Below are positions 30,375 through 40,368 of a stretch of DNA of 64,000 nt, piece by piece. Made by a program: the position numbers and the translations under genes. The first letter of the stretch is position 1; every line of letters starts with the position of its first letter. Source of the DNA: an uncultured Fidelibacterota bacterium (lineage in GTDB: Bacteria > Fidelibacterota > Marinisomatia > Marinisomatales > TCS55); assembly GCA_913049685.1 (NCBI GenBank), contig CAJWZD010000003.1, forward strand, positions 20,664 to 84,663. Reading direction: 5' to 3'. The notes below the pieces were generated by a model. That model was not told the origin of the DNA, made no database searches, and was given only the letters and a program-made list of their open reading frames with translations.

Positions 30375-31004
30375 ATGAAGTTAAAAGTATTAAATATAGA
30401 TGGCTCTAAAGGTTCTACGGTTAATTTAGATGACTCAGTTTTTGGTATTGTGCCAAATCAACATGTTGTTCATCAAGCTATCATTAGTGAGCTTTCAAAT
30501 AGTAGACAAGGCACACATTCTTCAAAAAATAGATCAGCAGTCCGCGGGGGTGGAAAAAAACCTTGGAAGCAAAAAGGTAGAGGTGTGGCAAGAGCTGGCA
30601 CAATTAGATCGCCATTATGGAAAGGCGGAGGTGTCGTTTTTGGGCCTGAGCCACATAAGTACATCAAAAAAACTACGAAAAAAATGCGAAAGTTAGCTAG
30701 AAAATCAGTTTTATCTGATAAAGCTAAAAATGGAAAGCTTATTATCATTGATGATATAGTATTAAATGAGCCAAAAACAAAACTTTTGGTCAAGCTTTTT
30801 GAATCATTAAAACTTTCAAGCAGTAAAATTACACTGCTTGTAAATTCAGAAAAAAACAATCTTTTCTTAGCGGCTCGAAATTTGCCAAATGTCTACTTAG
30901 TGGAGTCTACTAGTGCTAGTACATATGATTTAATCGATTGCGAGGTAATTGTTGCTGAAAAATCAGGACTTGAACTTTTAAATAAACAACTTATGGTTAA
31001 TTAA
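30375..31004 (+). CDS. rplD: 50S ribosomal protein L4
   Basis: L4 lines the exit tunnel and in E. coli also represses the S10 operon. From ATG 30375 it has 209 residues, with VNLDDSVFG, the long tunnel loop (RQGTHSSKNRSAVRGGGKKPW, GRARAG-like GVARAGTIRSPLWKGGG) and LSDKAKNGKLIIID. An upstream in-frame codon at 30354 lies in rplC and is not used. Confidence 0.97.
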   Translation: MKLKVLNIDGSKGSTVNLDDSVFGIVPNQHVVHQAIISELSNSRQGTHSSKNRSAVRGGGKKPWKQKGRGVARAGTIRSPLWKGGGVVFGPEPHKYIKKTTKKMRKLARKSVLSDKAKNGKLIIIDDIVLNEPKTKLLVKLFESLKLSSSKITLLVNSEKNNLFLAARNLPNVYLVESTSASTYDLIDCEVIVAEKSGLELLNKQLMVN

Positions 31005-31009
31005 CTTTT

Positions 31010-31333
31010 ATGTCTACAGATTATAATAAAATTTTAATTCGCCCAATCTTTACTGAGAAAATGAGCAGACTCGAAGAAGATAGCAAATATTCTTTTCAGG
31101 TTATGGTAGGTTCTAACAAGCTTGAGATAAAGAAAGCTGTTGAGGCAATGTTCAATGTTAGTGTAAAAAAGGTTTCAACAAGCAATCGTTCTGGTAAGAA
31201 AAAAAATATGACCGTTAAAAGTGGAGGAAGAACCATTAGAACTAATGGCAAAAGATCCAATTGGAAAAAAGCAATTGTTACTTTAAAAGAAGGTGATGTT
31301 ATTGATTTATTAGATTCAGAGGCAGCTAGCTGA
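31010..31333 (+). CDS. rplW: 50S ribosomal protein L23
   Basis: L23 sits at the tunnel exit and docks trigger factor and SRP. The 107-residue protein has [35 protein letters not shown] and [16 protein letters not shown]. It is slightly longer than E. coli L23 at the C-terminus. Its stop overlaps rplB by one base (TGATG). Confidence 0.95.
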   Translation: MSTDYNKILIRPIFTEKMSRLEEDSKYSFQVMVGSNKLEIKKAVEAMFNVSVKKVSTSNRSGKKKNMTVKSGGRTIRTNGKRSNWKKAIVTLKEGDVIDLLDSEAAS

Positions 31334-32157
31334 TGGGTATTAGAAATTTAAAACCTACTTCTCCAGGCAGTCGTTTTGCATCCCGTAATGATTTTTCAGA
31401 AGTTACAAAACATAGCCCTGAAAAAAATCTCACAACTGCTCTAAGGAAAACAGGCGGGAGAAATAACAATGGCAGGATAACCTCAAGACATATTGGTGGA
31501 GGTCATAAGCGTCGTTATAGGATTATTGACTTTAAGAGGGATAAATATGATATCCCTGCAAAGATTGCTGCTATTGAGTACGATCCTAACCGTTCCGCTA
31601 ACATTGCCCTTCTTTTTTATGCAGATGGTGAAAAAAGATATATTATTGCTCCTTCTGATATCAGTGTAGGAGATGAGGTGTTATGTGGTGAAAATGCCCC
31701 CTTAAAAGTTGGAAATGCGCTTCCTCTTGGAAAGATAGCCACGGGTATGTTCGTACATAATATCGAATTAATTCCTGGCTGTGGCGGGAAAATGGCTAGG
31801 AGCGCTGGATCAGCTGCCCAAGTAATGGCGCATGATGAAGGCTTTACCACATTAAAACTACCATCAGGTGAAGTAAGACTGATAAGGCAGAATTGCTATG
31901 CTACAGTTGGTGAAGTTGGGAACAAATCTCATGAGCAAATAATCTCTGGTAAGGCGGGTAGGACCCGTTGGCTAGGAAGACGTCCAAAGGTTAGGGGTGT
32001 TGTTATGAACCCTGTAGATCATCCACATGGAGGTGGCGAAGGTAAAACTTCTGGAGGAAGACATCCAGTTTCACCCTGGGGGCAACCTGCTAAAGGTTTT
32101 AAAACACGTCGAAAAAATAAAAAATCAAACGAATTTATTATCAAGAGGAGAAAATAG
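31333..32157 (+). CDS. rplB: 50S ribosomal protein L2
   Basis: L2 is needed for subunit joining and lies close to the peptidyl-transferase centre. The 274-residue protein carries the conserved [18 protein letters not shown] loop with its key histidine, [15 protein letters not shown] and [11 protein letters not shown]. The C-terminus is basic ([16 protein letters not shown]). Standard length. Confidence 0.98.
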   Translation: MGIRNLKPTSPGSRFASRNDFSEVTKHSPEKNLTTALRKTGGRNNNGRITSRHIGGGHKRRYRIIDFKRDKYDIPAKIAAIEYDPNRSANIALLFYADGEKRYIIAPSDISVGDEVLCGENAPLKVGNALPLGKIATGMFVHNIELIPGCGGKMARSAGSAAQVMAHDEGFTTLKLPSGEVRLIRQNCYATVGEVGNKSHEQIISGKAGRTRWLGRRPKVRGVVMNPVDHPHGGGEGKTSGGRHPVSPWGQPAKGFKTRRKNKKSNEFIIKRRK

Positions 32158-32159
32158 TT

Positions 32160-32429
32160 ATGGCCCGCTCATTAAAAAAAGGACCATATGTCGACCCAAA
32201 GCTTGTAAAAAAAATCGACAAAATTAATGAAGCTGGAAAAAAACAGGTTATCAAAACCTGGTCTAGAAGGTCTACAATTACTCCTGATTTTGTAGGGCAT
32301 ACATTTGCTGTGCATAATGGCAATAAATTTATACCTGTTTTTGTTTATGAAAATATGGTTGGTCATAAGTTAGGAGAATTTTCTCCAACAAGAACATTTA
32401 GACTTCATTCGGGTGATAGAAAGAATTGA
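32160..32429 (+). CDS. rpsS: 30S ribosomal protein S19
   Basis: S19 binds the 30S head with S13. The 89-residue protein has [34 protein letters not shown] and [12 protein letters not shown]. The start ATG lies 2 nt after rplB. Confidence 0.97.
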   Translation: MARSLKKGPYVDPKLVKKIDKINEAGKKQVIKTWSRRSTITPDFVGHTFAVHNGNKFIPVFVYENMVGHKLGEFSPTRTFRLHSGDRKN

Positions 32430-32431
32430 TT

Positions 32432-32779
32432 ATGGAAGCAAAAGCAATTACTCGACATATTCGTCAGTCTCCAAGAAAGATAAGAATTCTTCTTGATGAT
32501 TTAAGAGGCGTAAATGTTGAAAGTGCATTGAATTATCTTCATTTTTCAAAAGCAAAAGCAGCTTATCAGATTGAAAAAACTTTAAGCTCAGCTGTAGCAA
32601 ACCTAATGAATAAAATTGACAATAAAGATGTTTCAGTAAATAGTGTTTATGTTAAAGAATGTTTCGCTGATGGTGCACCACATTTAAAACGATTTAGAGC
32701 TGCATCAATGGGCCGTATTTCTCGAATAAATAAAAAATCATCACACCTGACTATTATAGTCTCAACAGAAAAGAAATAG
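32432..32779 (+). CDS. rplV: 50S ribosomal protein L22
   Basis: L22 reaches into the exit tunnel with its beta-hairpin loop, where macrolide resistance changes occur. From ATG 32432 it has 115 residues: MEAKAITRHIRQSPRKIR, AAYQIEKTLSSAVANL, then FADGAPHLKRFRAASMGR. No insertion is visible in the loop. A TTG at 32426 overlapping the rpsS stop would add two residues. Confidence 0.96.
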   Translation: MEAKAITRHIRQSPRKIRILLDDLRGVNVESALNYLHFSKAKAAYQIEKTLSSAVANLMNKIDNKDVSVNSVYVKECFADGAPHLKRFRAASMGRISRINKKSSHLTIIVSTEKK

Positions 32780-32787
32780 GAGAAATT

Positions 32788-33441
32788 TTGGGTCAAAAAA
32801 CACATCCCGTTGGATTTAGATTGCAAATGAATAAAAACTGGAGATCTACATGGTTTACTGAAAAATCCTTTGCCACTGAATTAGAAAGTGATGTCAAAAT
32901 ACGTAAGTATCTTAAAGCCCGACTTCCTAATGCAGGTATTTCTAAGGTTGACATAAGTAGGACATCAAAAAATATTACCATAACTATTTATACTGCTAGG
33001 CCTGGAATAGTTATTGGTAAAGGAGGTGAAGAGGTAAATAGGCTTAAAGATGAAGTTAAGCAGCTTACTAACGATTCAACCAGCCCAAAAGATAATTCAA
33101 AAACTGTACAAATTAATATTTCTGAAATAAAAAGACCTGAGCTTGACGCTGCTTTAGTTGGAGCAAATATAGCTCATCAATTACAAAAAAAAGTTTCTTA
33201 TCGTAGAGTTGTAAGTAAAGTCATACAATCTACTATGAGGATGGGTGCAGAAGGCGTTCGTATTAATGTGGCTGGAAGACTTGGCGGAGCTGAAATTGCC
33301 AGAAGTGAGAAATTTTCCGAAGGGAGAGTCCCTCTTCATACACTCAGGGCTGATATAGATTATGTTTTAACAGAAGCTTTTACACAATATGGCATTATTG
33401 GTATTAAGGTTTGGATATGCAATGGTGAGTCTGGAAAATAA
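32788..33441 (+). CDS. rpsC: 30S ribosomal protein S3
   Basis: S3 lies at the mRNA entry and has helicase-like activity there. The 217-residue protein shows [12 protein letters not shown], the KH-domain motif [14 protein letters not shown] and the C-terminal [17 protein letters not shown]. The start is TTG at 32788 with AGGAG 7 nt before it; GQKTHP is the usual residue 2 onset, so this start is secure. Confidence 0.97.
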   Translation: MGQKTHPVGFRLQMNKNWRSTWFTEKSFATELESDVKIRKYLKARLPNAGISKVDISRTSKNITITIYTARPGIVIGKGGEEVNRLKDEVKQLTNDSTSPKDNSKTVQINISEIKRPELDAALVGANIAHQLQKKVSYRRVVSKVIQSTMRMGAEGVRINVAGRLGGAEIARSEKFSEGRVPLHTLRADIDYVLTEAFTQYGIIGIKVWICNGESGK

Positions 33442-33446
33442 TTATT

Positions 33447-33860
33447 ATGCTAGAACCTAAAAAAACAAAATATAGGAAACATCACAGAGGCAATCGAAAG
33501 GGTATGGCGAAAGGTGGAAGCTATGTTGCCTTCGGATCATACGGTCTTAAAGCTATTGAATCTGGTTGGATTACTAGTCGACAAATTGAAGCTTGTCGTA
33601 TTTCGATTACTCGAGTTGTAAGGAAAATTGGTAAAATGTGGATACGCATTTTTCCAGACAAGCCAATAACTAAAAAACCTGCTGAAACTAGAATGGGTAA
33701 AGGTAAAGGATCGCCTGAATACTGGGTTGCTGTTGTTAAGCCAGGCAGAATTTTATTCGAAGTTGATGGTGTTGATAGAGAGGGAGCTGAAAAAGCTTTT
33801 CACAATGCCTCTAATAAGCTTCCAATTAAAACAAAAATTGTTAGCCGAAGAGAGCTCTAA
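33447..33860 (+). CDS. rplP: 50S ribosomal protein L16
   Basis: L16 helps position tRNA in the A and P sites. The 137-residue protein has [50 protein letters not shown] and [15 protein letters not shown]. Its stop shares one base with rpmC (TAATG). Confidence 0.97.
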   Translation: MLEPKKTKYRKHHRGNRKGMAKGGSYVAFGSYGLKAIESGWITSRQIEACRISITRVVRKIGKMWIRIFPDKPITKKPAETRMGKGKGSPEYWVAVVKPGRILFEVDGVDREGAEKAFHNASNKLPIKTKIVSRREL

Positions 33861-34075
33861 TGAAGAAAAGCGACCTTCGAGATTTAAATATGGCAGATAT
33901 TGATGTTAAAATTGAAGAGAATCAATCTAAATTGCAAAAATTGCGTTTTCAAAAAGCATTACAGCAACTAGAGGACCCACTTGAAATTAGATCGTTAAAA
34001 AAAGAAATTGCCCAGTTATTGACATTAAAGAGCGAATATTCAAAAGGAATAAGATTGGATAAGGAAACAGGATGA
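33860..34075 (+). CDS. rpmC: 50S ribosomal protein L29
   Basis: A 71-residue two-helix protein near the tunnel exit: DLRDLNMADIDVKIEENQ and the LQKLRFQKALQQLEDP motif (compare LFNLRFQ in E. coli). The end overlaps rpsQ by 4 nt (ATGA). Confidence 0.94.
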   Translation: MKKSDLRDLNMADIDVKIEENQSKLQKLRFQKALQQLEDPLEIRSLKKEIAQLLTLKSEYSKGIRLDKETG

Positions 34076-34335
34076 CTGATAGAAGAAAGCAAGTTTTAGT
34101 TGGAGAAGTTGTTAGTGACAAGATGGATAAAACAGTTGTTGTTCAGGTTACCAGAAGAATAACTCACCCAGTTTATGGTAAAATTTTAAAAAGATTTAAA
34201 AAGTATAATTCTCATGTTGCCTCAGTTGTTCCAAAGGTAGGTGATATTGTTAAAATATCATCTGTACGCCCAATAAGTAAGACAAAAAGATGGCAAGTAA
34301 GCGAAATTGTAAGAGAATCAGTTAAAATAGGCTAG
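34072..34335 (+). CDS. rpsQ: 30S ribosomal protein S17
   Basis: An 87-residue OB-fold primary 16S rRNA binder: RRKQVLVGEVVSDKMDKTVVV, THPVYGKILKR and GDIVKISSVRPISKTKRW. All are standard. It is coupled to rpmC by an ATGA overlap. Confidence 0.97.
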   Translation: MTDRRKQVLVGEVVSDKMDKTVVVQVTRRITHPVYGKILKRFKKYNSHVASVVPKVGDIVKISSVRPISKTKRWQVSEIVRESVKIG

Positions 34336-34341
34336 TATAAA

Positions 34342-34710
34342 GTGATTCAACAAGAAACAAGATTGAAAGTTGCGGATAACTCAGGTGCAAGAGAAGTTCT
34401 CTGTTTTAAGGTGTTAGGTGGAAGCAGAAGAAGATATGCTTCTCTTGGAGATATAATTGTTGTGACCGTTAAACAGGCTATACCAGATGGTATAGTAAAA
34501 AAAGGGCAGGTATCAAGAGCTGTAGTTGTTAGAACTAGAAAAGAAGTTCGAAGGGCAGACGGGTCTTACATAAGATTTGATGATAATGCAGCCGTTCTTT
34601 TAAATGATGCAGGAGAACCACGAGGAACCAGAGTTCTTGGTCCAGTTGCAAGAGAGCTTAGGGATAGTGGTCACATGAAGATAGTTTCAATGGCTCCGGA
34701 GGTACTCTAA
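34342..34710 (+). CDS. rplN: 50S ribosomal protein L14
   Basis: L14 forms an intersubunit bridge and is the docking site of RsfS. The 122-residue protein starts with a GTG at 34342 ([19 protein letters not shown]) and has [17 protein letters not shown] and [13 protein letters not shown]. The GTG is the only start giving the standard onset. Confidence 0.97.
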   Translation: MIQQETRLKVADNSGAREVLCFKVLGGSRRRYASLGDIIVVTVKQAIPDGIVKKGQVSRAVVVRTRKEVRRADGSYIRFDDNAAVLLNDAGEPRGTRVLGPVARELRDSGHMKIVSMAPEVL

Positions 34711-35019
34711 ATGAGAATAAAATCAGGAATGAACGTCAAAGTAATCAGGGGAAACCATAAAGGAAAAGAAGGTAAGGTTTTAAGAATTATTAATGATAAG
34801 GATCGTGTTATCGTTGAAGGTGTAAACTTAATCAAGAAACACACCAAACCCTCGCAGGAAAATCCCAAGGGCGGTATAGTTGAAAGAGAAGGCTCTCTCC
34901 ATATATCAAACGTAATGTTTGTTCACGGTGGGGCTCCAACAAGAATCGGATATAAAAGACTTGAAGACGGCTCAAAAGTTAGAATTGCAGTAAAAAATGG
35001 TGAGGAGATTAAAAGCTGA
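34711..35019 (+). CDS. rplX: 50S ribosomal protein L24
   Basis: This 102-residue assembly initiator has the N-terminal KOW motif (VKVIRGNHKGKEGKV), then GVNLIKKHTKPSQENPKGGI and VMFVHGGAPTRIGYK. It abuts rplN with no gap and shares one base with rplE (TGATG). Confidence 0.97.
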   Translation: MRIKSGMNVKVIRGNHKGKEGKVLRIINDKDRVIVEGVNLIKKHTKPSQENPKGGIVEREGSLHISNVMFVHGGAPTRIGYKRLEDGSKVRIAVKNGEEIKS

Positions 35020-35624
35020 TGTCAAAAAAAGATACAGCTAGGCCTGATGCGCCAAACTTTAGAAAAAAATACTTAGAAATGGTAATTCCTGCTATGATGA
35101 AGCAGTTTGACTATAAAAATGTTATGGAGGTTCCTAAAATTACTCATATATCAATTAATATGGGTATTGGCGATGCTAAAGACAATCCAAAAAAGCTTGA
35201 AAGTGCCCTCAGTGAACTTACACTTATTTCTGCTCAAAAACCTGTAGTTACCAGATCAAGAAAAGATATTTCTAATTTTAAAATAAGAAAAGGATATCCT
35301 GTCGGTTGCAAGGTTACTATTAGAGGCAATAGAATGTATGATTTTATTGAGAGATTAGTTTCTGTTGCGCTACCAAGAACTAGAGATTTCAGAGGTTTAT
35401 CCTTTAAGTCATTTGATGGAAGAGGTAATTTCTCATTTGGTGTCAAAGAGCAAATTATTTTTACTGAGATAAATTACGATAAAATTGATAGCATAAGAGG
35501 AATGGATATCAATGTCTCTACTACCGCCAAATCTAATGATGAGTCTTACTGGTTGTTAAAATATTTAGGCTTACCATTGCGTGAAAAGCCAAACAAAATA
35601 GAAGAAAGTGTAGAGGTGAATTGA
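35019..35624 (+). CDS. rplE: 50S ribosomal protein L5
   Basis: L5 joins 5S rRNA to the central protuberance. It has 201 residues, about 20 more than E. coli owing to tails at both ends. Marks are [40 protein letters not shown], the [19 protein letters not shown] region and [12 protein letters not shown]. The stop overlaps rpsN by one base. Confidence 0.97.
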   Translation: MSKKDTARPDAPNFRKKYLEMVIPAMMKQFDYKNVMEVPKITHISINMGIGDAKDNPKKLESALSELTLISAQKPVVTRSRKDISNFKIRKGYPVGCKVTIRGNRMYDFIERLVSVALPRTRDFRGLSFKSFDGRGNFSFGVKEQIIFTEINYDKIDSIRGMDINVSTTAKSNDESYWLLKYLGLPLREKPNKIEESVEVN

Positions 35625-35809
35625 TGGCAAGAAAATCATTAATTGTCAAATCGCGAAAAGATCCAAAATTTAGCACAAGGCAATATAATCGCTGTTTTAA
35701 CTGCGGTAGGTCAGATGGTTATATGAGGAAATTTGGGTTATGTCGTATCTGTTTTAGGGAAATGGCGCTGAAAGGTGAGATTCCTGGTGTAATTAAGGCC
35801 AGTTGGTAA
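35624..35809 (+). CDS. rpsN: 30S ribosomal protein S14, zinc-binding type
   Basis: This 61-residue short S14 keeps both zinc pairs: CFNC (res. ~23-26) and CRIC (~39-42), so it is the C-plus form, while L33 here is C-minus. It starts [20 protein letters not shown] at 35621 could also serve but ATG 35624 (overlapping the rplE stop, TGATG) gives the usual onset. Confidence 0.95.
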   Translation: MARKSLIVKSRKDPKFSTRQYNRCFNCGRSDGYMRKFGLCRICFREMALKGEIPGVIKASW

Positions 35810-35818
35810 GGAGTATCT

Positions 35819-36217
35819 ATGTCAATGACTGACCCAATATCTGATATGTTAACTAGAATACGAAATGCTATGGCAGTAGACAAAAGATTTGTTGATATTC
35901 CCGTTTCAAATATGAAAAAACGCATTGCATTCGTACTCAAACAAGAAAGCTACATTGAAGATTTTGTTTTTATTAAAGATGGTATTAATACCAAAATTAG
36001 AATTTTTTTAAAATACGATATTAAAGGCAATGCTGTTATTACAACCATTGAAAGAGTAAGTAAGCCTGGTCGAAGAGTCTATGTTAATCAAAATCAGCTT
36101 CCTAGAGTTCTTGATGGATTAGGTATATCAATTCTCTCTACTTCAAAAGGAGTTCTATCTAATAAAGTTGCAAAGCGTTTTGGCGTTGGTGGAGAAGTTA
36201 TTTGTAATGTTTGGTAA
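35819..36217 (+). CDS. rpsH: 30S ribosomal protein S8
   Basis: S8 binds the central domain of 16S rRNA and in E. coli represses the spc operon. The 132-residue protein has MTDPISDMLTRIRNAM, VSKPGRRVYV and the C-terminal GISILSTSKGVLSNKVAKRF. An AAGGAG site precedes the ATG. Confidence 0.97.
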   Translation: MSMTDPISDMLTRIRNAMAVDKRFVDIPVSNMKKRIAFVLKQESYIEDFVFIKDGINTKIRIFLKYDIKGNAVITTIERVSKPGRRVYVNQNQLPRVLDGLGISILSTSKGVLSNKVAKRFGVGGEVICNVW

Positions 36218-36223
36218 AAAATT

Positions 36224-36769
36224 ATGTCAAGAATAGGTAATAAAAATATAGAAATACCAGAAAAAGTCACCGTTGAATTATCATCGGGATTTGCGAAAAT
36301 TAATGGCCCTAAGGGAAGTATTGACATTCCTGTAAATTCAGAAATGACAATTAATATTAGCGATGATTTAGTAAGCGTTGAGAGACCTTCGGATTCGCGG
36401 ACTCACAAGTCTATTCATGGAACTACCCGTCAATTAATCGCTAACGCTGTAAATGGAGTATTTGAAGGTTTTCAGAAAGAGCTTGAAATTAGAGGTGTAG
36501 GTTATCAAGCTAATATGGATGGAAGGTATTTAGTTTTGCAGCTTGGATTTTCTCACGATATTTACTTTGAGCCACCAGTTGGAATTGAAATTAAAACCAA
36601 TAAAACAGAAATAGTTGTTTCGGGGATCAATAAACAACTGGTTGGAGAAGTCTCTGCAAAAATTAGATCTTTTAGAAAACCTGAGCCTTATAAAGGTAAA
36701 GGTATTAGGTATAAAGATGAATATGTTAGATCGAAACAGGGTAAAACCGTAGGTGGTGCAACAGGATGA
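36224..36769 (+). CDS. rplF: 50S ribosomal protein L6
   Basis: L6 lies near the sarcin-ricin loop and factor-binding site. The 181-residue two-domain protein has SRIGNKNIEIPEKV, GTTRQLIANAVNGVFEGF, GVGYQANMDG and the C-terminal RKPEPYKGKGIRYKDEYV. It overlaps rplR by 4 nt. Confidence 0.97.
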   Translation: MSRIGNKNIEIPEKVTVELSSGFAKINGPKGSIDIPVNSEMTINISDDLVSVERPSDSRTHKSIHGTTRQLIANAVNGVFEGFQKELEIRGVGYQANMDGRYLVLQLGFSHDIYFEPPVGIEIKTNKTEIVVSGINKQLVGEVSAKIRSFRKPEPYKGKGIRYKDEYVRSKQGKTVGGATG

Positions 36770-37140
36770 TAAAAAATTTAACATCAAAAGAAATACGCAA
36801 CCAACGCAGAACAAATCGAAGTAAGCGAAATAATATCGCACATCCAACCAAATTTAGAATGGTCGTATCGAAATCATTAAAAAACATTAACGTGCAAATT
36901 GTTGATGACCATAAGATGAAAACATTGGTTTCAGCGTCATCCCTAGATAAAGATTTACAAAATAAAGTTAAAAAGGCAAAAAATAAAACAGAAATAAGTG
37001 CGATAATCGGAAGCTCTATAGCTGCTAAGGCTATAAAAGGTAAAATAAAAGAAGTTGTTTTCGATAGAAATGGCAATCGTTATCATGGTAGAGTTAAAGC
37101 TGTAGCCGATGCCGCGCGTGAAGCTGGTTTAAAATTTTAA
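36766..37140 (+). CDS. rplR: 50S ribosomal protein L18
   Basis: A 124-residue 5S rRNA binder: RRTNRSKRNNIAHPTKFRMVV, QIVDDHKMKTLVSASS, and the C-terminal VVFDRNGNRYHGRVKAVADAA. It is coupled to rplF by an ATGA overlap. Confidence 0.96.
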   Translation: MIKNLTSKEIRNQRRTNRSKRNNIAHPTKFRMVVSKSLKNINVQIVDDHKMKTLVSASSLDKDLQNKVKKAKNKTEISAIIGSSIAAKAIKGKIKEVVFDRNGNRYHGRVKAVADAAREAGLKF

Positions 37141-37149
37141 AGAGAAAAT

Positions 37150-37647
37150 ATGATAAATCCTGCAGAATTAGACTTACAAGAAGAAAATGTAATTAGAGTC
37201 ACCAGAGTAGCAAAAGTTACTTCAAGAGGTAAAAATTTTCGTTTTGGTGCACTCGTAGTGATTGGAGATGGAAAAGGTCATGTTGGTGTAGGTCAAGGAA
37301 AAGCTGGTGAAGTTATGTCTGCTATTAATAAGGCAAAAGAGGAAGCAAAGCAAAATATTGTTAAGATTAATTTAGTTAATGGCACTATTCCTCATAAGAT
37401 TGTTTCTAGATACAGTGCTAGTAAGGTAATGCTAAAGCCTGCAGCTCCTGGTACCGGTATAATTGCTGGAGCAGCTGTTAGAGCTGTTATGGAGCAGGTT
37501 GGTGTAAAGAATATTCTAACTAAGCGATTTGGTTCAAATAATCCTCTTAATGTTACAAAAGCTACCATGAAAGCTTTAAATGATCTTCAAGACGCAGTAG
37601 CAGTTTCAAGTAAGAGAGGTATTTCAATTAAAGGTGTTTTTAATTAA
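37150..37647 (+). CDS. rpsE: 30S ribosomal protein S5
   Basis: S5 affects decoding accuracy and mRNA entry. The 165-residue protein has VIRVTRVAKVTSRGKNFRFG, ALVVIGDGKGHVGVGQGKA, the KPAAPGTGIIAGAAVR motif and FGSNNPLNVTKAT. No unusual extension. Confidence 0.97.
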   Translation: MINPAELDLQEENVIRVTRVAKVTSRGKNFRFGALVVIGDGKGHVGVGQGKAGEVMSAINKAKEEAKQNIVKINLVNGTIPHKIVSRYSASKVMLKPAAPGTGIIAGAAVRAVMEQVGVKNILTKRFGSNNPLNVTKATMKALNDLQDAVAVSSKRGISIKGVFN

Positions 37648-37649
37648 TT

Positions 37650-37835
37650 ATGACTAAAAACAACAAACTTAAAATTAGACAAATTAAAAGCCCTATTGGC
37701 TACAAGAAAAAAGCGAAATCTACTCTAACTGCCCTAGGTTTGAAAAAAATTAATCAGGTTGTTGAGCATAATGATACTCCTCAAATAAGAGGAATGCTTA
37801 CCGTGGTCAATTATTTAGTAAGAATAGAGAAATAA
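37650..37835 (+). CDS. rpmD: 50S ribosomal protein L30
   Basis: A 61-residue short L30: KLKIRQIKSPIGYKKKAKSTLTAL with the IG-K basic stretch, then GLKKINQVVEHNDTPQIRGM. It abuts rplO directly. Some lineages lack L30, so its presence is worth recording. Confidence 0.93.
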   Translation: MTKNNKLKIRQIKSPIGYKKKAKSTLTALGLKKINQVVEHNDTPQIRGMLTVVNYLVRIEK

Positions 37836-38276
37836 ATGAAACTCGGAAATTTAAAACCAGCTAGTGGATCAACTCATTCTAAAAAAAGAGTGGGCAGAGG
37901 TCATGGTTCAGGATTAGGTAGAAGCGCTGGAAGAGGTGATAAGGGTTATCATTCAAGGTCCGGTTCAAAACATAGACCGTGGTTTGAAGGTGGTCAAATG
38001 CCCTTGCATCGAAGAGTCCCTAAAAGAGGTTTTTCAAATTTTTTATTTAAGAAGGAATATCAGATTGTTAATATTTCTGATTTAGAAAATGTAGATGTTC
38101 AAGATGTCAACCCTACTATATTAAAAGAAAAGGGTCTAATTAAGTACGCACTTCGTCCCATTAAAATTTTAGGCAATGGAGACCTAAATAAGAAAATTAA
38201 TATAACAGCTAGCGCATTTAGCTCATCGGCTGTCAAAAAAATTGAGAAGGCTGGCGGTACTGCTACCAAACAATAA
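37836..38276 (+). CDS. rplO: 50S ribosomal protein L15
   Basis: L15 is a late-assembling protein with a long basic N-terminal arm threaded through 23S rRNA. The 146-residue protein has MKLGNLKPASGSTHSKKRVG, GRGHGSGLGRSAGRGDKG, FEGGQMPLHRRVPKRGF and the C-terminal domain ending AGGTATKQ. secY starts 2 nt later. Confidence 0.97.
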   Translation: MKLGNLKPASGSTHSKKRVGRGHGSGLGRSAGRGDKGYHSRSGSKHRPWFEGGQMPLHRRVPKRGFSNFLFKKEYQIVNISDLENVDVQDVNPTILKEKGLIKYALRPIKILGNGDLNKKINITASAFSSSAVKKIEKAGGTATKQ

Positions 38277-38278
38277 AT

Positions 38279-39607
38279 ATGATTGATAAATTTAAATCTA
38301 TATTTATTATCCCAGAGCTCCGCAAAAGAATCTTGTTTACTTTAGGCGTTCTTATTGTTGCTCGCTTAGGAGCACATATCCCAATACCTGGTATAAATGG
38401 TGAAGCGCTTAGTGCTGCTTTTCAGGGCTATCAAAATACATTACTTGGTCTTTACAATCTCTTTGCTGGGGGCGCATTTGAAAAGGCAACTTTATTTGCT
38501 CTTGGGATTATGCCTTATATATCAGCTTCAATTATAATTCAATTAATGAGTACTGTTGTTCCATATTTCCAAAGACTTCAAAAAGAAGGAGAAGCTGGTA
38601 GAAAAAAAATAACCCAAGTTACGCGTTATTTAACTGTTCTTATATCAGCTATGCAGGCATATGGTATCGTAGCGGTATTCCTTCCATCAATGTCATCAGC
38701 TGGCCAGTCTGTAGTTATAAATCCAGGTTTTTCATTTATTTTTACTGGAACAATTTGTCTTATTACTGGAACTATTTTACTTATGTGGCTTGGCGAAAGA
38801 ATAACTGAGCGCGGAATTGGTAATGGAATATCTCTTATTATTATGATTGGTATTGTTTCTCGACTGCCAAATGTTGTTGTAAGTGAAATTGCACTTGTTA
38901 ATGAAGGAGTTAGGAGCATTCTTAGTGAGCTTATTTTATTAGCTGTTATGCTTGCAGTAATTTGTTTTGTTGTGCTTTTGACACAAGGTACTAGAAAAAT
39001 TCCAGTGTCCTATGCGAAGCGCGTAGTAGGTAGAAAAGTATATGGTGGTCAATCTACCCACATACCCTTGAAGGTGAACACTGCTGGAGTTATGCCTATC
39101 ATTTTTGCACAATCAATTATGTTTATTCCAAGCACTATAGCAACATTTTTTAGTGAAAGCAGTTTTATGCAAACTGTTATGAGATGGTTTTCTTTCGATC
39201 ATCCGTTTTATTGGATTGTTTTTGGTCTGATGATTGTATTTTTTACCTATTTCTATACAGCTATTGCTTTTGATCCAACTCAGGTTTCGCAACAAATGAA
39301 ACAGCATGGTGGATTTATACCTGGAATAAGACCAGGCAAGAAAACAGCAGAATATATTGACAATATACTTTCCCGCGTAACCCTTCCAGGATCATTTGCA
39401 TTAGCAGCTGTTGCAGTTTTCCCATATATATTAATGCAAATAATGGATGTCAGCTATGACTTAGCTTCTTTTTTTGGAGGCACTAGCCTTTTAATTATTG
39501 TTGGTGTAGCTCTTGACACATTACAGCAGATTGAATCCCACCTAATGAGTCGACATTACGATGGATTTTTATCCAAAGGTAAAATTCGAGGCAGAAGGAG
39601 GATTTAA
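38279..39607 (+). CDS. secY: Preprotein translocase subunit SecY
   Basis: SecY is the protein-conducting channel of the inner membrane. The 442-residue protein has the ten expected helices, with RLGAHIPIPGINGEAL, NLFAGGAFEKATLFALGIMPYISASII, ERITERGIGNGISLII and the cytoplasmic loop QMKQHGGFIPGIRPGKKT. Unlike many spc operons, no adk follows; map begins 2 nt downstream. Confidence 0.98.
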   Translation: MIDKFKSIFIIPELRKRILFTLGVLIVARLGAHIPIPGINGEALSAAFQGYQNTLLGLYNLFAGGAFEKATLFALGIMPYISASIIIQLMSTVVPYFQRLQKEGEAGRKKITQVTRYLTVLISAMQAYGIVAVFLPSMSSAGQSVVINPGFSFIFTGTICLITGTILLMWLGERITERGIGNGISLIIMIGIVSRLPNVVVSEIALVNEGVRSILSELILLAVMLAVICFVVLLTQGTRKIPVSYAKRVVGRKVYGGQSTHIPLKVNTAGVMPIIFAQSIMFIPSTIATFFSESSFMQTVMRWFSFDHPFYWIVFGLMIVFFTYFYTAIAFDPTQVSQQMKQHGGFIPGIRPGKKTAEYIDNILSRVTLPGSFALAAVAVFPYILMQIMDVSYDLASFFGGTSLLIIVGVALDTLQQIESHLMSRHYDGFLSKGKIRGRRRI

Positions 39608-39609
39608 TT

Positions 39610-40368
39610 ATGGTGAATATTCGATCTGAAAAAGAAATTCAACTCATTGCTGATAGCTGTCAAATCGTTGCTGACACTCTTGACATGCTTACAGCTCAAG
39701 TTAAACCTGGTGTAAAAATATCTGACCTTGATAAGCTAGCAGAGGAGTTTATCGTCTCTAAAGGTGCTCGTCCTGCATTTAAGGGTTATATGGGTTTTCC
39801 AGCAACCCTATGTGTATCTGTAGACGATGAAGTAGTTCACGGTATACCAACCGATAGATACCTTGAAGAAGGTCAAATTGTTGGAATTGATTGTGGCGCT
39901 GAAAAAGAAGGTTATTATGGTGATCATGCAAGAACTTTTTCTATTGGAAAAATTTCTGATAGCAAACAAAAACTTATGGATATTACTAAAGATTGCTTAT
40001 TAATAGGAATTTCTAAAGCAAAGCCAGGAAACTATGTTTCTGATATTGGCCATGCAATCCAGTCGCTTGCAGAGTCAAATGGTTTTTCAGTTGTTCGGGA
40101 GCTAGTTGGTCATGGTATAGGATCTAGTCTTCACGAAGAGCCCCAAGTACCAAATTATGGAAACCCCAGACAAGGATATAGGCTAACTGAAGGAATGTGT
40201 ATTGCTATAGAGCCAATGATTAACATGGGCAATAAAGAGGTTATGACAGATTCAGATGGATGGACTATCCGCACAAAAGATGGAGAGGTTTCTGCGCATT
40301 TTGAACACACAATCGCAATTACTTCCAATGGTCCAAAAATTCTCAGTAAAAGCAGGTTGTATGGCTAA
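39610..40368 (+). CDS. map: Methionine aminopeptidase, type I
   Basis: Map removes the initiator methionine from nascent chains at the tunnel exit. The 252-residue pita-bread enzyme shows [13 protein letters not shown], the first metal aspartate in IDCGAE, the second in [33 protein letters not shown] and HFEHTIAIT (the last metal glutamates and histidine). It overlaps infA by 8 nt. Confidence 0.97.
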   Translation: MVNIRSEKEIQLIADSCQIVADTLDMLTAQVKPGVKISDLDKLAEEFIVSKGARPAFKGYMGFPATLCVSVDDEVVHGIPTDRYLEEGQIVGIDCGAEKEGYYGDHARTFSIGKISDSKQKLMDITKDCLLIGISKAKPGNYVSDIGHAIQSLAESNGFSVVRELVGHGIGSSLHEEPQVPNYGNPRQGYRLTEGMCIAIEPMINMGNKEVMTDSDGWTIRTKDGEVSAHFEHTIAITSNGPKILSKSRLYG